Shown: positions 26,401-38,369 of the stretch, piece by piece
Position numbering within the stretch: position 1 is the stretch's first letter
Layout of the letters: each line of letters starts with the position of its first letter
Assembly (NCBI GenBank): GCA_047495785.1
Contig: JBLDXI010000013.1
Span: forward strand, 3,906,001-3,970,000
Source of the DNA: Lepidodermella squamata
Lineage: Eukaryota > Gastrotricha
Reading direction: 5' to 3'
DNA: 64,000 nt
Program-made: the position numbers and the translations under genes
The notes under the pieces: model-generated
The model's input: only the letters and a program-made list of their open reading frames with translations
Databases searched by the model: none
What the model was told of the DNA's origin: nothing

Positions 26401-28484
26401 GAACTTGAACGATGATCATACATTCTCTGTCTCATTTTTTTAATTTATGCAATAATCTATGCGTATACCTATCGAACGAGTAGCAACATCGAACAGTCTG
26501 CTGAATTTTGAATTTCTAGCCAAATTTGCTGACACTGCTTGTGTTATTCTTTCATCTCATGCCAAGTTTCGGATGCCCTGCTGAATTTTTTTGAAGAATT
26601 TTTTTCTGTGGTTGTGACTTGCGTTCTTCATTCATTTCTACAACGTGTGCTACGAAGTTTTGTTGTTCAGTTCAGGAGGCTGAGTTTATTCTATCAAAAT
26701 AAAATGAAAAATGTTGCAGCGAAAATGCATTTTTTATGAAGATAAAAGAGCGTAAAAATGAAAATCTTCAATGGGTTTTAGCGAATTTTGTTGCTGATCT
26801 GTAAAATTCAGAATTGAGACATCGAGCTGTCACGAAACCCTAAGCTGATATCTCTTCAGTTAAACTTTTCAGGGTTTCAAAATACTCAGGATACAAAGCC
26901 TGAGGTAACCAATCATGCAATCTATTCCTTTTCAGGCAGTGGGACCAAACCTGCGATCAAACCAAAGAGGTGGTAACAGGTCGGGTTGACCGGTTGCTAG
27001 TTAGGTATGGGTCGACTTGTTTCCCACCGGTTGACCGGTTAACTGGGCTCATCCTCATGAAAGAAAAACATTTGCGAATTGAACGCGCCGCTGTAGGACT
27101 CCCGAGAAAAATTCTGAGTGGCACGCGTAGAAAGGAAGCTTTTATCAACAATCAGTGGCCTGCGCTAATCGATTATTGGATGTTTGGTGAAAGACATTTG
27201 TGGCTGAAAGACATTCTGAATTATAAAGAGAGCCTTTGCGTGATTAGAATGAAAAAGATTTTATTTTGATCGCGTTAACTAATTGCTTGATTCATGCTGC
27301 TTTTCTGTGGGAAACGTGCTCTGAAAACCGGTAAAAAAACCCGGTAAAATACGGGTAAACCGGCGTCGGTTCACCGGCTTAGGTTGCCGGTGGGTGACTT
27401 GAGAGCCGGTTGGGTCACTGGTCGGGCTGGGTCCAGTTTTTGGATCTGTTTCCATCTCTGGATCAAACCACCAAACCATCAAACAACTTGAGTGGAACCA
27501 GCCTCTCATATCCAATTCTGAGCCGGCAAGCATAACGGCAAGGGCGGACGAATACGGTAGACTCGAGTGACAAAAACGGTCTGATAGCAACATCGAGTCA
27601 AGAATTCCGAAGCTTATTCGCGGTTGATTGTGTGTGAAGGCATATGGCGTATAAACGAAAAGCGTAAATCTGACCCATTTTACGCTCTTAATATACAAAT
27701 GAAAGACAGATGACCTCTGAAACTGCCGTTTGCGCAGTGACGAAAGTGGAGAATATTTCGATACTGACGCTTAGAACTGGATTTTACACGTAAGGATTCA
27801 TCATGAGATGTCCGTGGCTTCTCAAAAGTGGCAGAACAGTGGGGCGGCGTGCGTTTTTCGGACGATGATGAATATGTTGAGAGTTGAGAGGCCTCTGGGG
27901 TTTCGGCTCAGCGCACTTCTATAAATTTACTGTAGGTAGTTTAAATGGCTTGCGAAATTTCTGTCGCACTACTCAACATAATTATATTGTTACACTAATT
28001 GTTCAAAGTTAGCGGCCTGCGTGCTCTTTTGAAACCACAAATTTTATACAGCAGTGTATTTTCGAGTCGTTCGATCATTTCGGAAGCGTAGGAAATGTTG
28101 AAATTGTAAATTTTTATCCATTGAAAAATCGAATATCGTGATAAGATCATAACTCCTTCATAATATCACGCTAAGCTGTCTTTCACCCGGCCAGGCAGGG
28201 TCAAATCGTGCCAAATCTCGGCAATATTTGATAGGAATCGTTGTGCAATCTTATCTCGCCCGCTTTCCTTCAAATGTCAACAGAGATTGCGGAAGTTTCT
28301 CGAGCCGCGGCTGCTTATAAGCCGATCAAATAGGCACAGGTATTTCGTCATTCTCTCATTCGCACATTTTTCTGTCGCATTCTGCAATCACTTTTTGTGA
28401 GTTCTCACTAATTTTAAAAACTGGCTAAAACCCTCAAACCGATACTTGCCGACGTTGAAAAATCAACCTATAAAGACACACGCA
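26401..28484. other. intergenic region between EOGT and ENPP gene
   Basis: About 2.1 kb with no supported gene. Two patches (about 26975-27055 and 27325-27425) are rich in the ACCGG/CCGGT word on both strands and look like an old repeat. Before the ENPP start there is a possible TATA (cttataagcc, about 28313) and GATA-type sites (gataag near 28140, cttatc near 28250), as often found upstream of nematode intestinal genes; this is suggestive only. Confidence 0.4.
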
Positions 28485-30140
28485 ATGCTTGCTGTCATCG
28501 CCGTTGTTTCTTTTCTCATCCTCGCGAATCAAGCTGATGGCGCTCCAATGGTGGGCAATAAGCACAAAATCCTGCTGATTTCTTTCGACGGTTTCGCACA
28601 GCACTACCTGGACAATCCAGCCTACAAGTCGCTGCTGTCTAATTTCCACGCTTTCCGTCAACAAGGCGTGTTCACAGAATCGTTCCGAAACGTGTTCGCC
28701 GGCGAAACTTTTCCGAACCATTTTTCAATGGCAACTGGGATGTACCCGGAATCGCATGGCATTGTTTCGAACATTTTCTACGACCCGATTTTGAACGATA
28801 CATTTTCGTCGAAAGTCTACCACAAAAATACTCACCTGGACTCAAACTTATGGTGGACTGCTGTAAGAATTTATAAAAATATTCATAAGATTTTCGCAAA
28901 AGCATAACATTTAATTTTTTAACTTGATACCCGACTCTATTTTTGGTTTTTTTGAAATTTAATTTGAAAGTTGAAATTAATTTAAAATTTGAAATTTAAT
29001 TTGAAATTTCCGGAGGCAAATTCTGAATGTTCAAAGCGCTCAAAAATATTAGAACGCATATTAAACGGCATTTAAAAAAGCTCAAATCCTCGAGAATTTC
29101 TAATATTTTTTGAGCGCTTTGAACATTCAAAATTTGCCTCCGGACAAAAAAGTTCCCAACACAACTTCATTTTAATGAATTTTTAGGAACCGATTTGGGT
29201 AACAGCAAGGCGTTTGAATTTGGCTAAAACTGCTACGTCAATGTGGCCGGGCGATCGTGTCGAATTCACGTCAAGCAAATTGCGGGCTAATGTTTACCGG
29301 CCTGACTACAACTCGAAAATTCCCTTCGAGGAGCGAATCGATCAAGTCATCGACTGGCTGGCCTCAGACGCCGCTGATATGGCGATGGTGTTTCATTTCG
29401 AACCGGACAATGTCGGCCATTTTTCCGGCATAAAAGGCTCTCCAATCGAAGCCGAATTTGCGAAATTGAACAAGGCGATGGGCTACTTGCTTGAAAAAGT
29501 TGAAAAAGCAGGGTTATCTCTCAAAAATCGACTCAATCTTGTGATCTGTTCGGACCACGGAATGGGCGAGATAACCGGGCAAATTTTTCTCGACGAGATT
29601 CTTGATTTGAACAAAACGCTAGACCGAGTTTCCAGGTTCGGAGCGAGAACTGATTTGTGGCCTCGAGCGGGGTTTGAGGATGAAGTTTACGAAACATTGA
29701 GCAAAGCTGCGTCAAAAGGTGGCTGGTCAGTCTATCGGCGTGGCGAGTTCCCGGAACATCTTAATTATCGAAACAATAGACGAATCGCACCGATAATTTT
29801 GATGGGAAACGGCATTTTCATCGCACCGGTAAAATTCAACAATTTATTTAAAAAATTTCATAAATCATAATGACTTGATTTTCAGAATAAGTATAATGAA
29901 GCGACTGCGATTGATTATCACGGTGTACACGGATGGGATCCGGAGTTACCTATGCAGCAACCCATGTTCATGGCCCGTGGACCAGCGTTTAAATCTGGCG
30001 GCTACAATGCCACAGCGTCAACTAAGGGGATGAAAACTAAGGACATTTATGCAGTTCTTGCTCGGTTGCTGAATGCTGACTGGAATCAACTACCGGCTAA
30101 TAATGCGAGCCTCGGGGTCGTAGCCGATCTATTCGCTTGA
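28485..30140 (+). CDS. secreted ectonucleotide pyrophosphatase/phosphodiesterase (ENPP family), 3 exons
   Basis: Exons are 28485-28862, 29187-29828 and 29886-30140, all phase 0, for 424 residues. Residues 1-20 (MLAVIAVVSFLILANQADGA) form a signal peptide. The two-metal site of the family is complete: Asp35 in LISFDGF, the nucleophile Thr75 in GETFPNHFSMATG, EPDNVGH, CSDHGM, and GVHGWDPELP near the C-terminus. No C-terminal membrane helix or GPI signal is seen, so the product is probably secreted, closest in size to ENPP4/5/6-type enzymes without nuclease-like or somatomedin domains. Substrate cannot be told from sequence. Intron 1 contains a long hairpin. The start at 28485 is the ATG that gives a clean signal peptide. 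Confidence 0.94.
29009..29144. repeat. hairpin-forming inverted repeat in ENPP intron 1
   Basis: Arms 29009-29054 and 29098-29144 (from tccggaggcaaattctgaat inward) are complementary apart from one mismatch and one extra T, with a loop of about 43 nt. It is not obviously related to the 3.6-4.9 kb foldback element. It could be a short MITE-like insertion. Confidence 0.85.
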
Positions 30141-30700
30141 AAATAAATATGACTGTGCTATGATTTTAGCAAATAATTAGTTTGTTTCGATTCCTTCCAA
30201 TTACAATCATTTGTTCGATATCGCTGTTTTTTAATTGAAATTGATATGTCGTAAAAGATGAGAGCAATAGAACAGCGGCGTCTCATATATTTCAAAATTA
30301 CCCATCTTCTCAAACAATAAAACAAGACATAAAAATAGCGTGATTTTTGCGTCATTTTATCATCAGGAATGTTGGAGGTCAAAGTGATTGATTGTGATGT
30401 GATTGATATTAAAAGGTCTTATAGGTATTCACACGCCACAGCAAATCTTGATTTATTTGGATATTTAAGGATAACAAATACTATTAAAGCTTTAATAGTA
30501 GGAAAATTGGAAATCTGTGTCCCTCAACCAAGTGATTATAACCAAGGCATAACAAAACACCTAACTATAGGCTTCCAATACAGCAGGATCGATATAGATG
30601 GAAAAGAATTCCCGAGAATAACAAGTCAAGTTATGTCATTATTTCGCTAATCATTTTCATATAATTTATCCTCGCGAATTTTCTCCACCATCAGCATCAT
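30141..30700. other. intergenic region containing duplicated downstream flank
   Basis: From about 30367 (aggaatgttggaggtcaaag) this sequence resembles the segment starting at 34627, so the duplication that made the two PAN genes includes this 3' flank. The 93-codon open frame at 30369-30650 is not kept in the other copy and is not supported. Confidence 0.55.
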
Positions 30701-32707
30701 TTAATTCTCAGGTAAAGCAAAGAGCAGAATGCTGGCGCCTCCAGTGCCGTAACCGATAGATGGCGAATATCGATACGTCAAATTTCTGGAGGGAAAAGAG
30801 TGAAAAAATAAGAGAACAAATACGAACTATTCTCTTACCCACTAGTACAAGTAAAACAATTCTGATTAGCATTGGCAAAATTGCTACCCGTAACACTCAT
30901 CCACCAGGCTCCGCCCAAAACCGTTGAGACAGTGAATGGCGTGTCATAGCTAAAGGAACCACTACTAGCACCGTACGGCTGGGCAATACATGTTGACGGC
31001 TGCGTGAAACGACAGAAATAAAGCGAAATTCGACATAGGCCGTAAACAAACGTTGCTATAGCTCTGCCCGCATATTCTATATTTGGCAGCTTCATTGTCG
31101 ATGAAACTGTTGTAAGAAACTGATTGGAACTGGGCGCCACACAGGATTTGAAGGACAACAAACCAACGAGCTGAGAAATCGAAGCATTATTTCAATGTGA
31201 CGACTGCTCATGCAAAATTTTATTACGCATAATTTGCGTCCAAGTCGTAAACGTGGATGTGCTTGGGACAATCGCCTGAACTGCCAAGTTCGCCGCGAGC
31301 GTACCGCTGTAGGTCCAGTATAGCAGGGGTTCCTTGCTGACAGGAGGGTTGTAAACTTCAATCACAGCTGAGCTTACGCTATCCAATCGAAACTTGAAAA
31401 ACATACACGTTAATAACAAATAGACAGGAGGTTTGGAAATTGCCTTCTTCATGTTAGGGGTGTTGCAACCGCATAGGATAAGTTTATCGCTGCTTGGATC
31501 TTTGCAAACGCAGGTCGATCGCCGAGCTATCATCAATTGGCCAGCGCGATGCGTGAAAATGGCACATTTTGCCGATGAAGTTTCGTTTTTCAAAACTAGC
31601 TGGGTCACAGACCCACTGACCATTAGTTGAACGCACCAAGTAGAAGAGACCACGAGCGCAAAATCTGCGATATTGTAATTAAATTTCACATTCCAGCATT
31701 TTCTGCATTAGGTTATTTTACCTCCGGCAGTAAGTTGGTTGGCAATGTCCAACCCGATCCATTTTGTGGCATTGGTCTTCGAAGCGAATCCTTGATGATT
31801 GGAAGAATAAATATCATAAATATCTCTGAAAAATCTTAATTTCGACCTAATTTGTAGTCTTGCAATTTTTCGCTTGCGAAATCCCAGTCGACCACAGCTA
31901 GCATAAAAGTGCATTCTTAATATATATCAGTTCAATGTGAAAGGTAGAACATTCGAGACCTAATCGACGAAAGAAGACCATACTCACTGCAAAAAATACT
32001 AGAAATATATTATTTCAATTTTAATGTTCAATTTTACGATCATTCTCGCCAATGATCTGTCTATAAAAAGCCTAGTTCAAATAATTGAGCATGCAAACGG
32101 AAAATTTACGAACCCAGATCTAAGGACATAAGTTGCATTCGGTTCTCGAAAGGCACATTCCGTGCTGAATGGCCTTGATCCGATATCCGTTTGGAAATTG
32201 TAGACACCTGGGCCTTTGCCAGTTCTTGAAGCGGTGGTGCAATCTGAAGCATGATTAAACCATCTGTGGTGAAGTTTCATCAAATCGGCAGGTTAACTCA
32301 CCGCGGTAAGTATTCGACTTGCACGGTGATGGTTCGCCGAACACACGCTGAGAGTGGAAACGAGGCATTTTGCAAATTTTGCATACTTTTCTCTAATTTC
32401 TTACCGAGTGATAGTAATACCACCCCTGCTTATATTCGATACCTTCCCACAACTCGTTTGCGTGACCGTAGTTAAGCCAACACGTGGAATTGGGCGGAAA
32501 ATACGAGAAGGAGCGACACATGCTGTAAGCAGTTTGGTCGCATAGATACGCGCATCGTTGAATGTCTATTCCAGCAATTTGTCGAAACGAATCCGAGGCG
32601 ATCAGGCGAAAATTGGTGCCACAGAACTTGGGCAAAAAATAATCACCGGCTCCGCTTGATCGAGATATCAAAGCTGCAGAGAAACAATAATAAAAAAGAA
32701 AAAGCAT
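30701..32707 (-). CDS. secreted PAN/Apple-domain protein, copy A, 9 exons
   Basis: Exons are 32707-32405, 32347-32302, 32243-32114, 31825-31722, 31664-31444, 31392-31227, 31170-31052, 30999-30839 and 30785-30701, in phase, for 444 residues. A signal peptide (about 1-20) is followed by a PAN/Apple module in exon 1 (IQRCAYLCDQTAYSMCRSF, PPNSTCWLNYG). A Cys-rich ectodomain with NxT sites follows; I recognise no other domain. It ends in Gly-rich GTGGASILLFALPEN, which could be a weak hydrophobic tail. PAN modules bind proteins or sugars outside the cell. Intron 5 begins with GC rather than GT in both copies. The family assignment rests on the exon-1 module; the rest is specific to this lineage as far as I can tell. 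Confidence 0.82.
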
Positions 32708-33245
32708 TTTTGGACCCGAGTATCAACCCAGTATCAACGTGAAGACAGTTTTATCGGTGGTCGGGTAAGTTCGAAGGTAGCAGGTAGCCAATATTATCGC
32801 ACATTTCTTTGATTGATGGGCTTTCGGACAAAAAGCACCGAATGTTTTTGCCAAACATTTTAATTACTGTTTATGAAGGTTGGCAACGTGAGCCAGATTG
32901 TTTTTGGATACGCGGTATCGATTCAAAAACGATTTTATCACGGACACGATGATAACTTCGAATTTATGGACCGAATTATACATAAATTAGGATAATGAGC
33001 AATTTATATATTTATTTTATTATATTACATGTATATTATTTCATGTTTGGAAAATGATTTAGGAGAATTTTTCGATGCGGTCTGCAGCAATCGCGATAAG
33101 TCAATAGAGTGAAGTAGACTTTCCTGCAATTCTCGTTGGAGAACAATTAAAGCGAACAAATGATGCGAATATGCATTTTATGATTTTTTGAGAATTTCGT
33201 TCATTTTTTGAAAAATGCGTCAAATTTAGGCAATTGCTGATCGCC

Positions 33246-33345
33246 GCTGACACTTCAGGAAACGTCTAGAGCCGATGTCAATCTGAAACGTATAATATGT
33301 ACCCGGGCCTTTGCCAGTTCTTGCGGCGGAGGTACAAACTGCAGC
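33246..33345 (-). pseudogene. relic exon of a third PAN-type gene copy
   Basis: On the minus strand this reads like exon 3 of copies A and B (for example caagaactggcaaaggccc followed by a diverged match of the next 60 nt). The exons before and after are missing or unrecognisable. It is evidence of a former third unit in the array. Confidence 0.7.
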
Positions 33346-33505
33346 AAAATGATTGAAAAAACGTGAAGATAATTGATGGCGACTTCAACGGTTTGAACGG
33401 TTTGATAAATTGGACGCCATTCTCTGAATTATTAACACACTTCCCTTTTGATTTTGATGGGCCTGCGAAAAAACCAGTAATTACCGTCAAATGTTTTGTT
33501 CATTT

Positions 33506-33554
33506 CTGAAGGAGAGAACTGAAGGAGAGAGAAGGAGAGAACTGAAGGAGAGGC
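33506..33554. repeat. GGAGAGAA-type purine tandem repeat
   Basis: Imperfect copies of ctgaaggagagaa in tandem, about 49 nt. Low complexity; no function suggested. Confidence 0.8.
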
Positions 33555-34893
33555 GGCGTTTATTCACGCTAAAATCATCCGTGAAGAATTAACCCTTTCA
33601 GGGCCAAATTATTTATCTCCGGTAGAAAAAATAGGTGAGAACATTTCTTGGGGTTATATGGGTCCCTGATCACGATTTGAAACCCGCTTGTCTCTATCCA
33701 TCACCGTTAAGGCTGTGCAAAAAGTGGTCGAAATCGCCCTATCGGCTCCCAGCTGATTTCAGCACTTGTTTCAAACACCCTAGTTTCAGCATCAGATGCT
33801 CTCAACATTGAATTTTCATGTTGACAATCTTCTCCCTTAACAGTCCCTGAAAATCTCCCTTTATTATTCCGAGGAAAGAAATCAGTTAAAACCAGTTTTC
33901 AAAAATCAGCATTTTGATCAGTATTCGCAGCGAAGTCAGCTTTTTCACACGCGGTGTTTTGAAGCCCAAAAACACGCATCTCGCCTGTATGTAACGTCTG
34001 GGCCGATGGGACGATTTCGACCGCGGTTTGATTAAACTTCAATGGTTTCGTCATTTTCGATTTCCAGTTCAAAATAATCGACACAGAGGTCAATGAGAAA
34101 TGAGACTATGGCGGACACGGTAGTATTTTTTGTTTAATCAAAAAAAGATCAGAAACCCCGTAATTTCGAATGAAAAAATCGAATGAAAAAATCGAAAAAT
34201 CGGTAGACTATTTTAAAATAGCTACCACGTCCTGACCATGCCAAATAACGGCGCGTTCGTTTGAAATTCTTATAGCCAACATCCAAAAGTAGTATTCCCC
34301 AAATAGGCGGTCAACAATCAACAATTCATCAAATTCAAATTACCTATTGTGAATTAAAGTCTAAATTCCGAAATCGTCCTTATGGCCATGAAAGGTTCAA
34401 TGAAAGAAGGGAAACTATCGGCTGCGTCGAAAAGCAACGTAATACAAATTAACGAAGTCATTACCTGCAAGATGAATTTGTTCTTTAGTTCTTTCCAGTT
34501 CATATTATCATTTTCTTTAATTAAGTTTATCTTGTCGCGTTTAGCCTGTCGCTGCTGTCCCGTTGTGCGCTGTAACGTCGCAAATAGTCATTGCGATGGC
34601 AGCCCGACGCAAGAATTTTAACCATTAGGAATGTTGGAGGTCAAAGTGAAAATAGGATGCATGTCTTACAACAAACCTTGATTTATTTGAATATTAAAGG
34701 GTGGCATAGGAAAGTTAGAAATATCTTTAAAATCCGCAATCTACAAAGTGATTAACTATAGCAAAGCAAAACACCTTTAGGCAGGATCGATAGTGATCTC
34801 TCGGGAATAACAATGTGAAGTTTTGTCATTATTTCGCAAATAGTTTTTATATAATTTGGCCTCGAGAATTTTCCCTGCCACCAGCAGCAACAT

Positions 34894-36933
34894 TTAATTC
34901 TCAGGTAAAGCAAAGAGCAGAATGCTGGCGCCTCCAGTGCCGAAACCGGATGGCCCGATGACTGGCGAATAACGATACGTCAAATTTCTGAGTAGGAATA
35001 GAGTAAAAACTAAGAGAGTACCGTTATACTAAACTATTTTCTTACCCTGTAGTACAAGTAAAGCAATTCTGGTAATTATCGGCGAAATTGCTAACCGTAA
35101 CACTCATCCACCAGGCTCCGCCCAAAGCCGTCGAGACAGTGAATGGCGTATTGTAACTGAACTGTCCGCTGTTTACTGAACTCGACTGGCCAATGCACGA
35201 CGATGGCTACGTTAAATAACCGGAATATAACTAGCAAAAAGTACAAATAAATCGTAAACATGCGTTGCTATAACTCTGCGCGCAAATTCTGTATTTGGCA
35301 GCTTCATTGTCGATGAAACTGTTGTAGGAAACAGATTGGAACAGGGCGCCACCCAGGATTTGAAGGACAACAACCCAACGTGCTGAGAAATCGAAGCATT
35401 ATTTCAACTTGACAACTGCTCATGTAATCTAATTACGCATAATTTGCGTCCATGTGGTGAACGTGGCTATGCTTGGGACAATAGCCTGAACTGCCAAGTT
35501 CGCCGTGAGCGTTCCGGTGTATGTCCAGTAGAGCAACGGTTCCGGGCTGATAGGAGGGTTGTACACTTCAATCACAGCTGAGCTTACGCCATCCAATCGA
35601 AACTTGAAAAACATATAGTTTGATTACAAAGAGAAATGAGAAATGAGGTTTGGAATTTTGCCTTCTTCAAAGTAGGGGTGTTGCAACCGCATAGGATAAG
35701 TTTATCACTGCCTGGGTCCTTGCAAACGCAGGTCGATCGCCGAGCTATCATCAATTGCCCACCGCGATGCGTGAAAATGGCGCATCTTGCCGATGAAGTT
35801 TCGTTTTTCAAAACTAGCTGGGTCATGGATCCACTGGCCATCAATTGAATGCACCAAGTTGAAGAGACCACGAGCGCAAAATCTGCGATATTGTAATTAA
35901 ATTTCCTCACATTCCCTCGTTTGTTTCATATGGTTCTTTTTTACCCCCGGCGGTAAGTTGGTTGGCAATGTCCAACCCGATCCATTTTGTAGCATTGGTC
36001 TTCGAAGCGAAACCTTTGATTGGAAGGATAAATATCATGAAAAGAATCTCTGAAAAAATCTCGATTACTAACCTAATTTGTAGTCTTGCCATTTTTCGCT
36101 TGCGAAATCCCAGTCGATGACAGCTAGCAAAAATTTCATAATAAATATTATCAATTCAATCTGAAAGGTGAAACTCTTGAGACCTAATCGACGAAAGAAC
36201 ACCATGCTCACTGCAAAAGTACTATAAATATATTATTTCATTTGTTATGTCTAATTTTACGATCTTTCTCGCCAATAATCTGCCTAAAAAAGCCATATTC
36301 AATATATATATCGAGTATGCAAAGGGAAATTTTGCGAACCCAGATCTAAGGACATAAGTTGCATTCGGTTCTCGAAAGGCACATTCAGTGCTGAATGGTC
36401 TTGATCCGATATCCGTTTGGAAATTGTAGACACCTGGGCCTTTGCCAGTTCTTGAAGCGGCGGTGCAATCTGAAGCATGATTTAACCATCTGTGGTGAAG
36501 TTTCATCAAATCGGCAGGTTAACTCACCGCGGTAAGTATTCAGCTTGCACGGTGATGGTTCGCCGAAGACTCGCTGAGAATGGAAACGAGGCGTTTTGCA
36601 AATTTTGCATACTTTTCTCTAATTTCTTACCGAGTGATAGTAATACCACCCCTGCTTATATTCGATACCTTCCCACAACTCGTTTGCGTGACCGTAGTTA
36701 AGCCAACACGTGGAATTGGGCGGAAAATACGAGAAGGAGCGACACATGCTGTAAGCAGTTTGGTCGCATATATACGCGCATCTCTGAATGTCTATCCCAG
36801 CTACTTGTCGGAACGAATCCGAGGCGATCAGGCGAAAATCACGGCCGCAATTTACTGGCAAAAAATAGTCACCACTGGCGTCTGATTGATATATCAAACC
36901 CGAGATAAAAAACGAAGTCAAAAGAGCTTGCAT
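34894..36933 (-). CDS. secreted PAN/Apple-domain protein, copy B (frame of exon 4 uncertain, possibly a pseudogene)
   Basis: The exon layout repeats copy A: 36933-36631, 36573-36528, 36469-36340, 36049-35945, 35882-35662, 35602-35437, 35382-35264, 35206-35046 and 34987-34894. Eight exons have the lengths expected from A or differ by whole codons, and the signal peptide and PAN module are intact. Exon 4 is 105 nt instead of 104, which breaks the frame with the canonical sites. No alternative GT-AG choice that I tried restores it cleanly. The donor of intron 7 is GC where copy A has GT. The A/B differences in exon 7 fall mostly at third codon positions, so most of the gene was under selection recently. 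It is either a young pseudogene or a gene with a shifted exon-4 boundary. Confidence 0.65.
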
Positions 36934-38369
36934 TTTGACCCAACATGAATGGAATGAGTTATATTTTTATTGGCTTTCGAAGCCAGTTTGCAAAAAATGG
37001 TCTCACATGATTTTGATTGATGGGCCTGCGAATAAAGGATTATACTTAAGTTTCCGTCAAACTTTGTTGTCCATGTCTGCCCATGCTCAAGTCAGGTGAT
37101 CAACGTAATCTGCCAATGTTTATAGATACGGCATTGATTTCTGTGTTAATAACGCGATAAACCTTCGTGCTAGAAGTAAGACGGATTGATTAGCTAAGCA
37201 AATCAGTAATGGCTGCACCGAAAAAATGAATTAGTTAGCTGCAAATTTTACCTCCTTTCCTCTTTCTCGTTTTCGACGGCAAGCAACAAGTTTTCCGTAG
37301 TTTTTAGTTTTATTGATTCGTCAAAGCGAACGAATGGTGGCAATGGGCGCCGTTTCATTTTTCTGGGGTCATCCTGCAATTATTGCTCATCTGAATGAAA
37401 TAAATAAAAATATAATAACACGCCGATAAGCGCAAATTTACTCCAGGATTACAAATGAGCTCAAACTTTGCATCAGGCTTAAAAACTATGAAGGAAAAAA
37501 TGAAAATTTAAAATCCGAGCTTTCAAACCGAGCTTTTTCCTCTTTTCCTGGTTTTTCCTAATCCGAGGCGCCCGCAAAACATGTTTTCGGTTGAAAAAAA
37601 CCGGAGTGCTATTTATACCTGTAGCTTAGAAAGCACGGATGGCGTGCAGAAACGTTTAGCGCCATTCAAACGAGCGGATTCGATTACTCCTGTGGCCTCG
37701 GTGACAGATTTTTTATTGGATGGCATTTTTCCTAACCTGTTACATTTTTTTTACCAGTTTATCAACACAACTTAAGGCGGTGTTTATGCTTTCATTAACC
37801 TATGCATCCACTTCCAACTGGTGCAAACTATGATTTATACTGAAAAATTCCAGCTCCCGTATTCGTTCTGCTTATTTGCGAACGAAATTCAAAAATAATG
37901 GAAAATCCTCCTTAAAATAACTCGTTTATTTGTAATTTCGACCGAGAAAGCGTCACCATTATTATTATTATTATTATTATCAGAAGTGTCTGATCACATA
38001 ACCTCAAAGGTTAACAAATGCAGGCTGTAACTAGTTTCAGAATTCGACAAGACACGGGAAAATATCGAAGCGGTTAGAAAATGGTCATCAGAAACCAAAA
38101 AACAGCAGTCGTTTCAAGCGCGGCTTTCAAAGCCAATAGTGCTGCACAATATATAGGTTGTGTAGTGGTAAGAATAATCACTCATTTTGTTAATTCACTG
38201 GTCAAAGAAGAGGCACCAAAAAAGAGAAATCACCAGAATAGGAATAATTACATTATTTTAGCATCGCGAAAACAAGGAAAAAACAAATAATTATATATGG
38301 TTCTCAGCGAAGTGGACTTTGAAAAAGCACAAAAATATTATGGTCCGAAATAACGTCTATATTCGTCAT
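36934..38369. other. intergenic region upstream of PAN copy B
   Basis: The first 150 nt share words with the other PAN upstream regions. The rest is AT-rich with no supported gene. An (ATT)n microsatellite lies at 37958-37980. Confidence 0.45.
37958..37980. repeat. (ATT)n microsatellite
   Basis: Seven to eight perfect ATT units in intergenic DNA. Confidence 0.95.

Larger units (their letters stand above)
32708..34893. other. spacer between PAN copies A and B
   Basis: Apart from a relic exon near 33.3 kb, no gene is supported. Short duplicated upstream pieces (tgatgggc-type words near 32815 and 33455, also near 37018) mark former 5' flanks of the repeat units. A purine-rich tandem repeat lies at 33506-33554. 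From 34627 to 34893 the sequence repeats the 3' flank of copy A. Confidence 0.55.

Noticed and set aside
26975-27425. CCGGT-rich patches as an inverted-repeat transposon
   Set aside because: Both patches share the short word but do not align as extended complementary arms. No boundaries or target duplication can be set.
30369-30650. 93-codon open frame downstream of PAN copy A
   Set aside because: The duplicated counterpart near 34.6 kb does not keep the frame, so it is flanking DNA rather than a gene.
30839-31170. Reading PAN copy A exons 7 and 8 through in the alternative frame
   Set aside because: The alternative frame is open in copy A but stops early in copy B, and A/B substitutions fall at third positions only in the spliced frame.
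31227-31444. Reading PAN copy A exons 5 and 6 as one exon
   Set aside because: The in-between 51 nt is open in copy A by chance, but the matching 59 nt in copy B would shift the frame. A short GC-AG intron fits both copies.
37958-37980. Repeat units as a CRISPR-like array
   Set aside because: It is a simple ATT microsatellite in an animal genome, without spacers.
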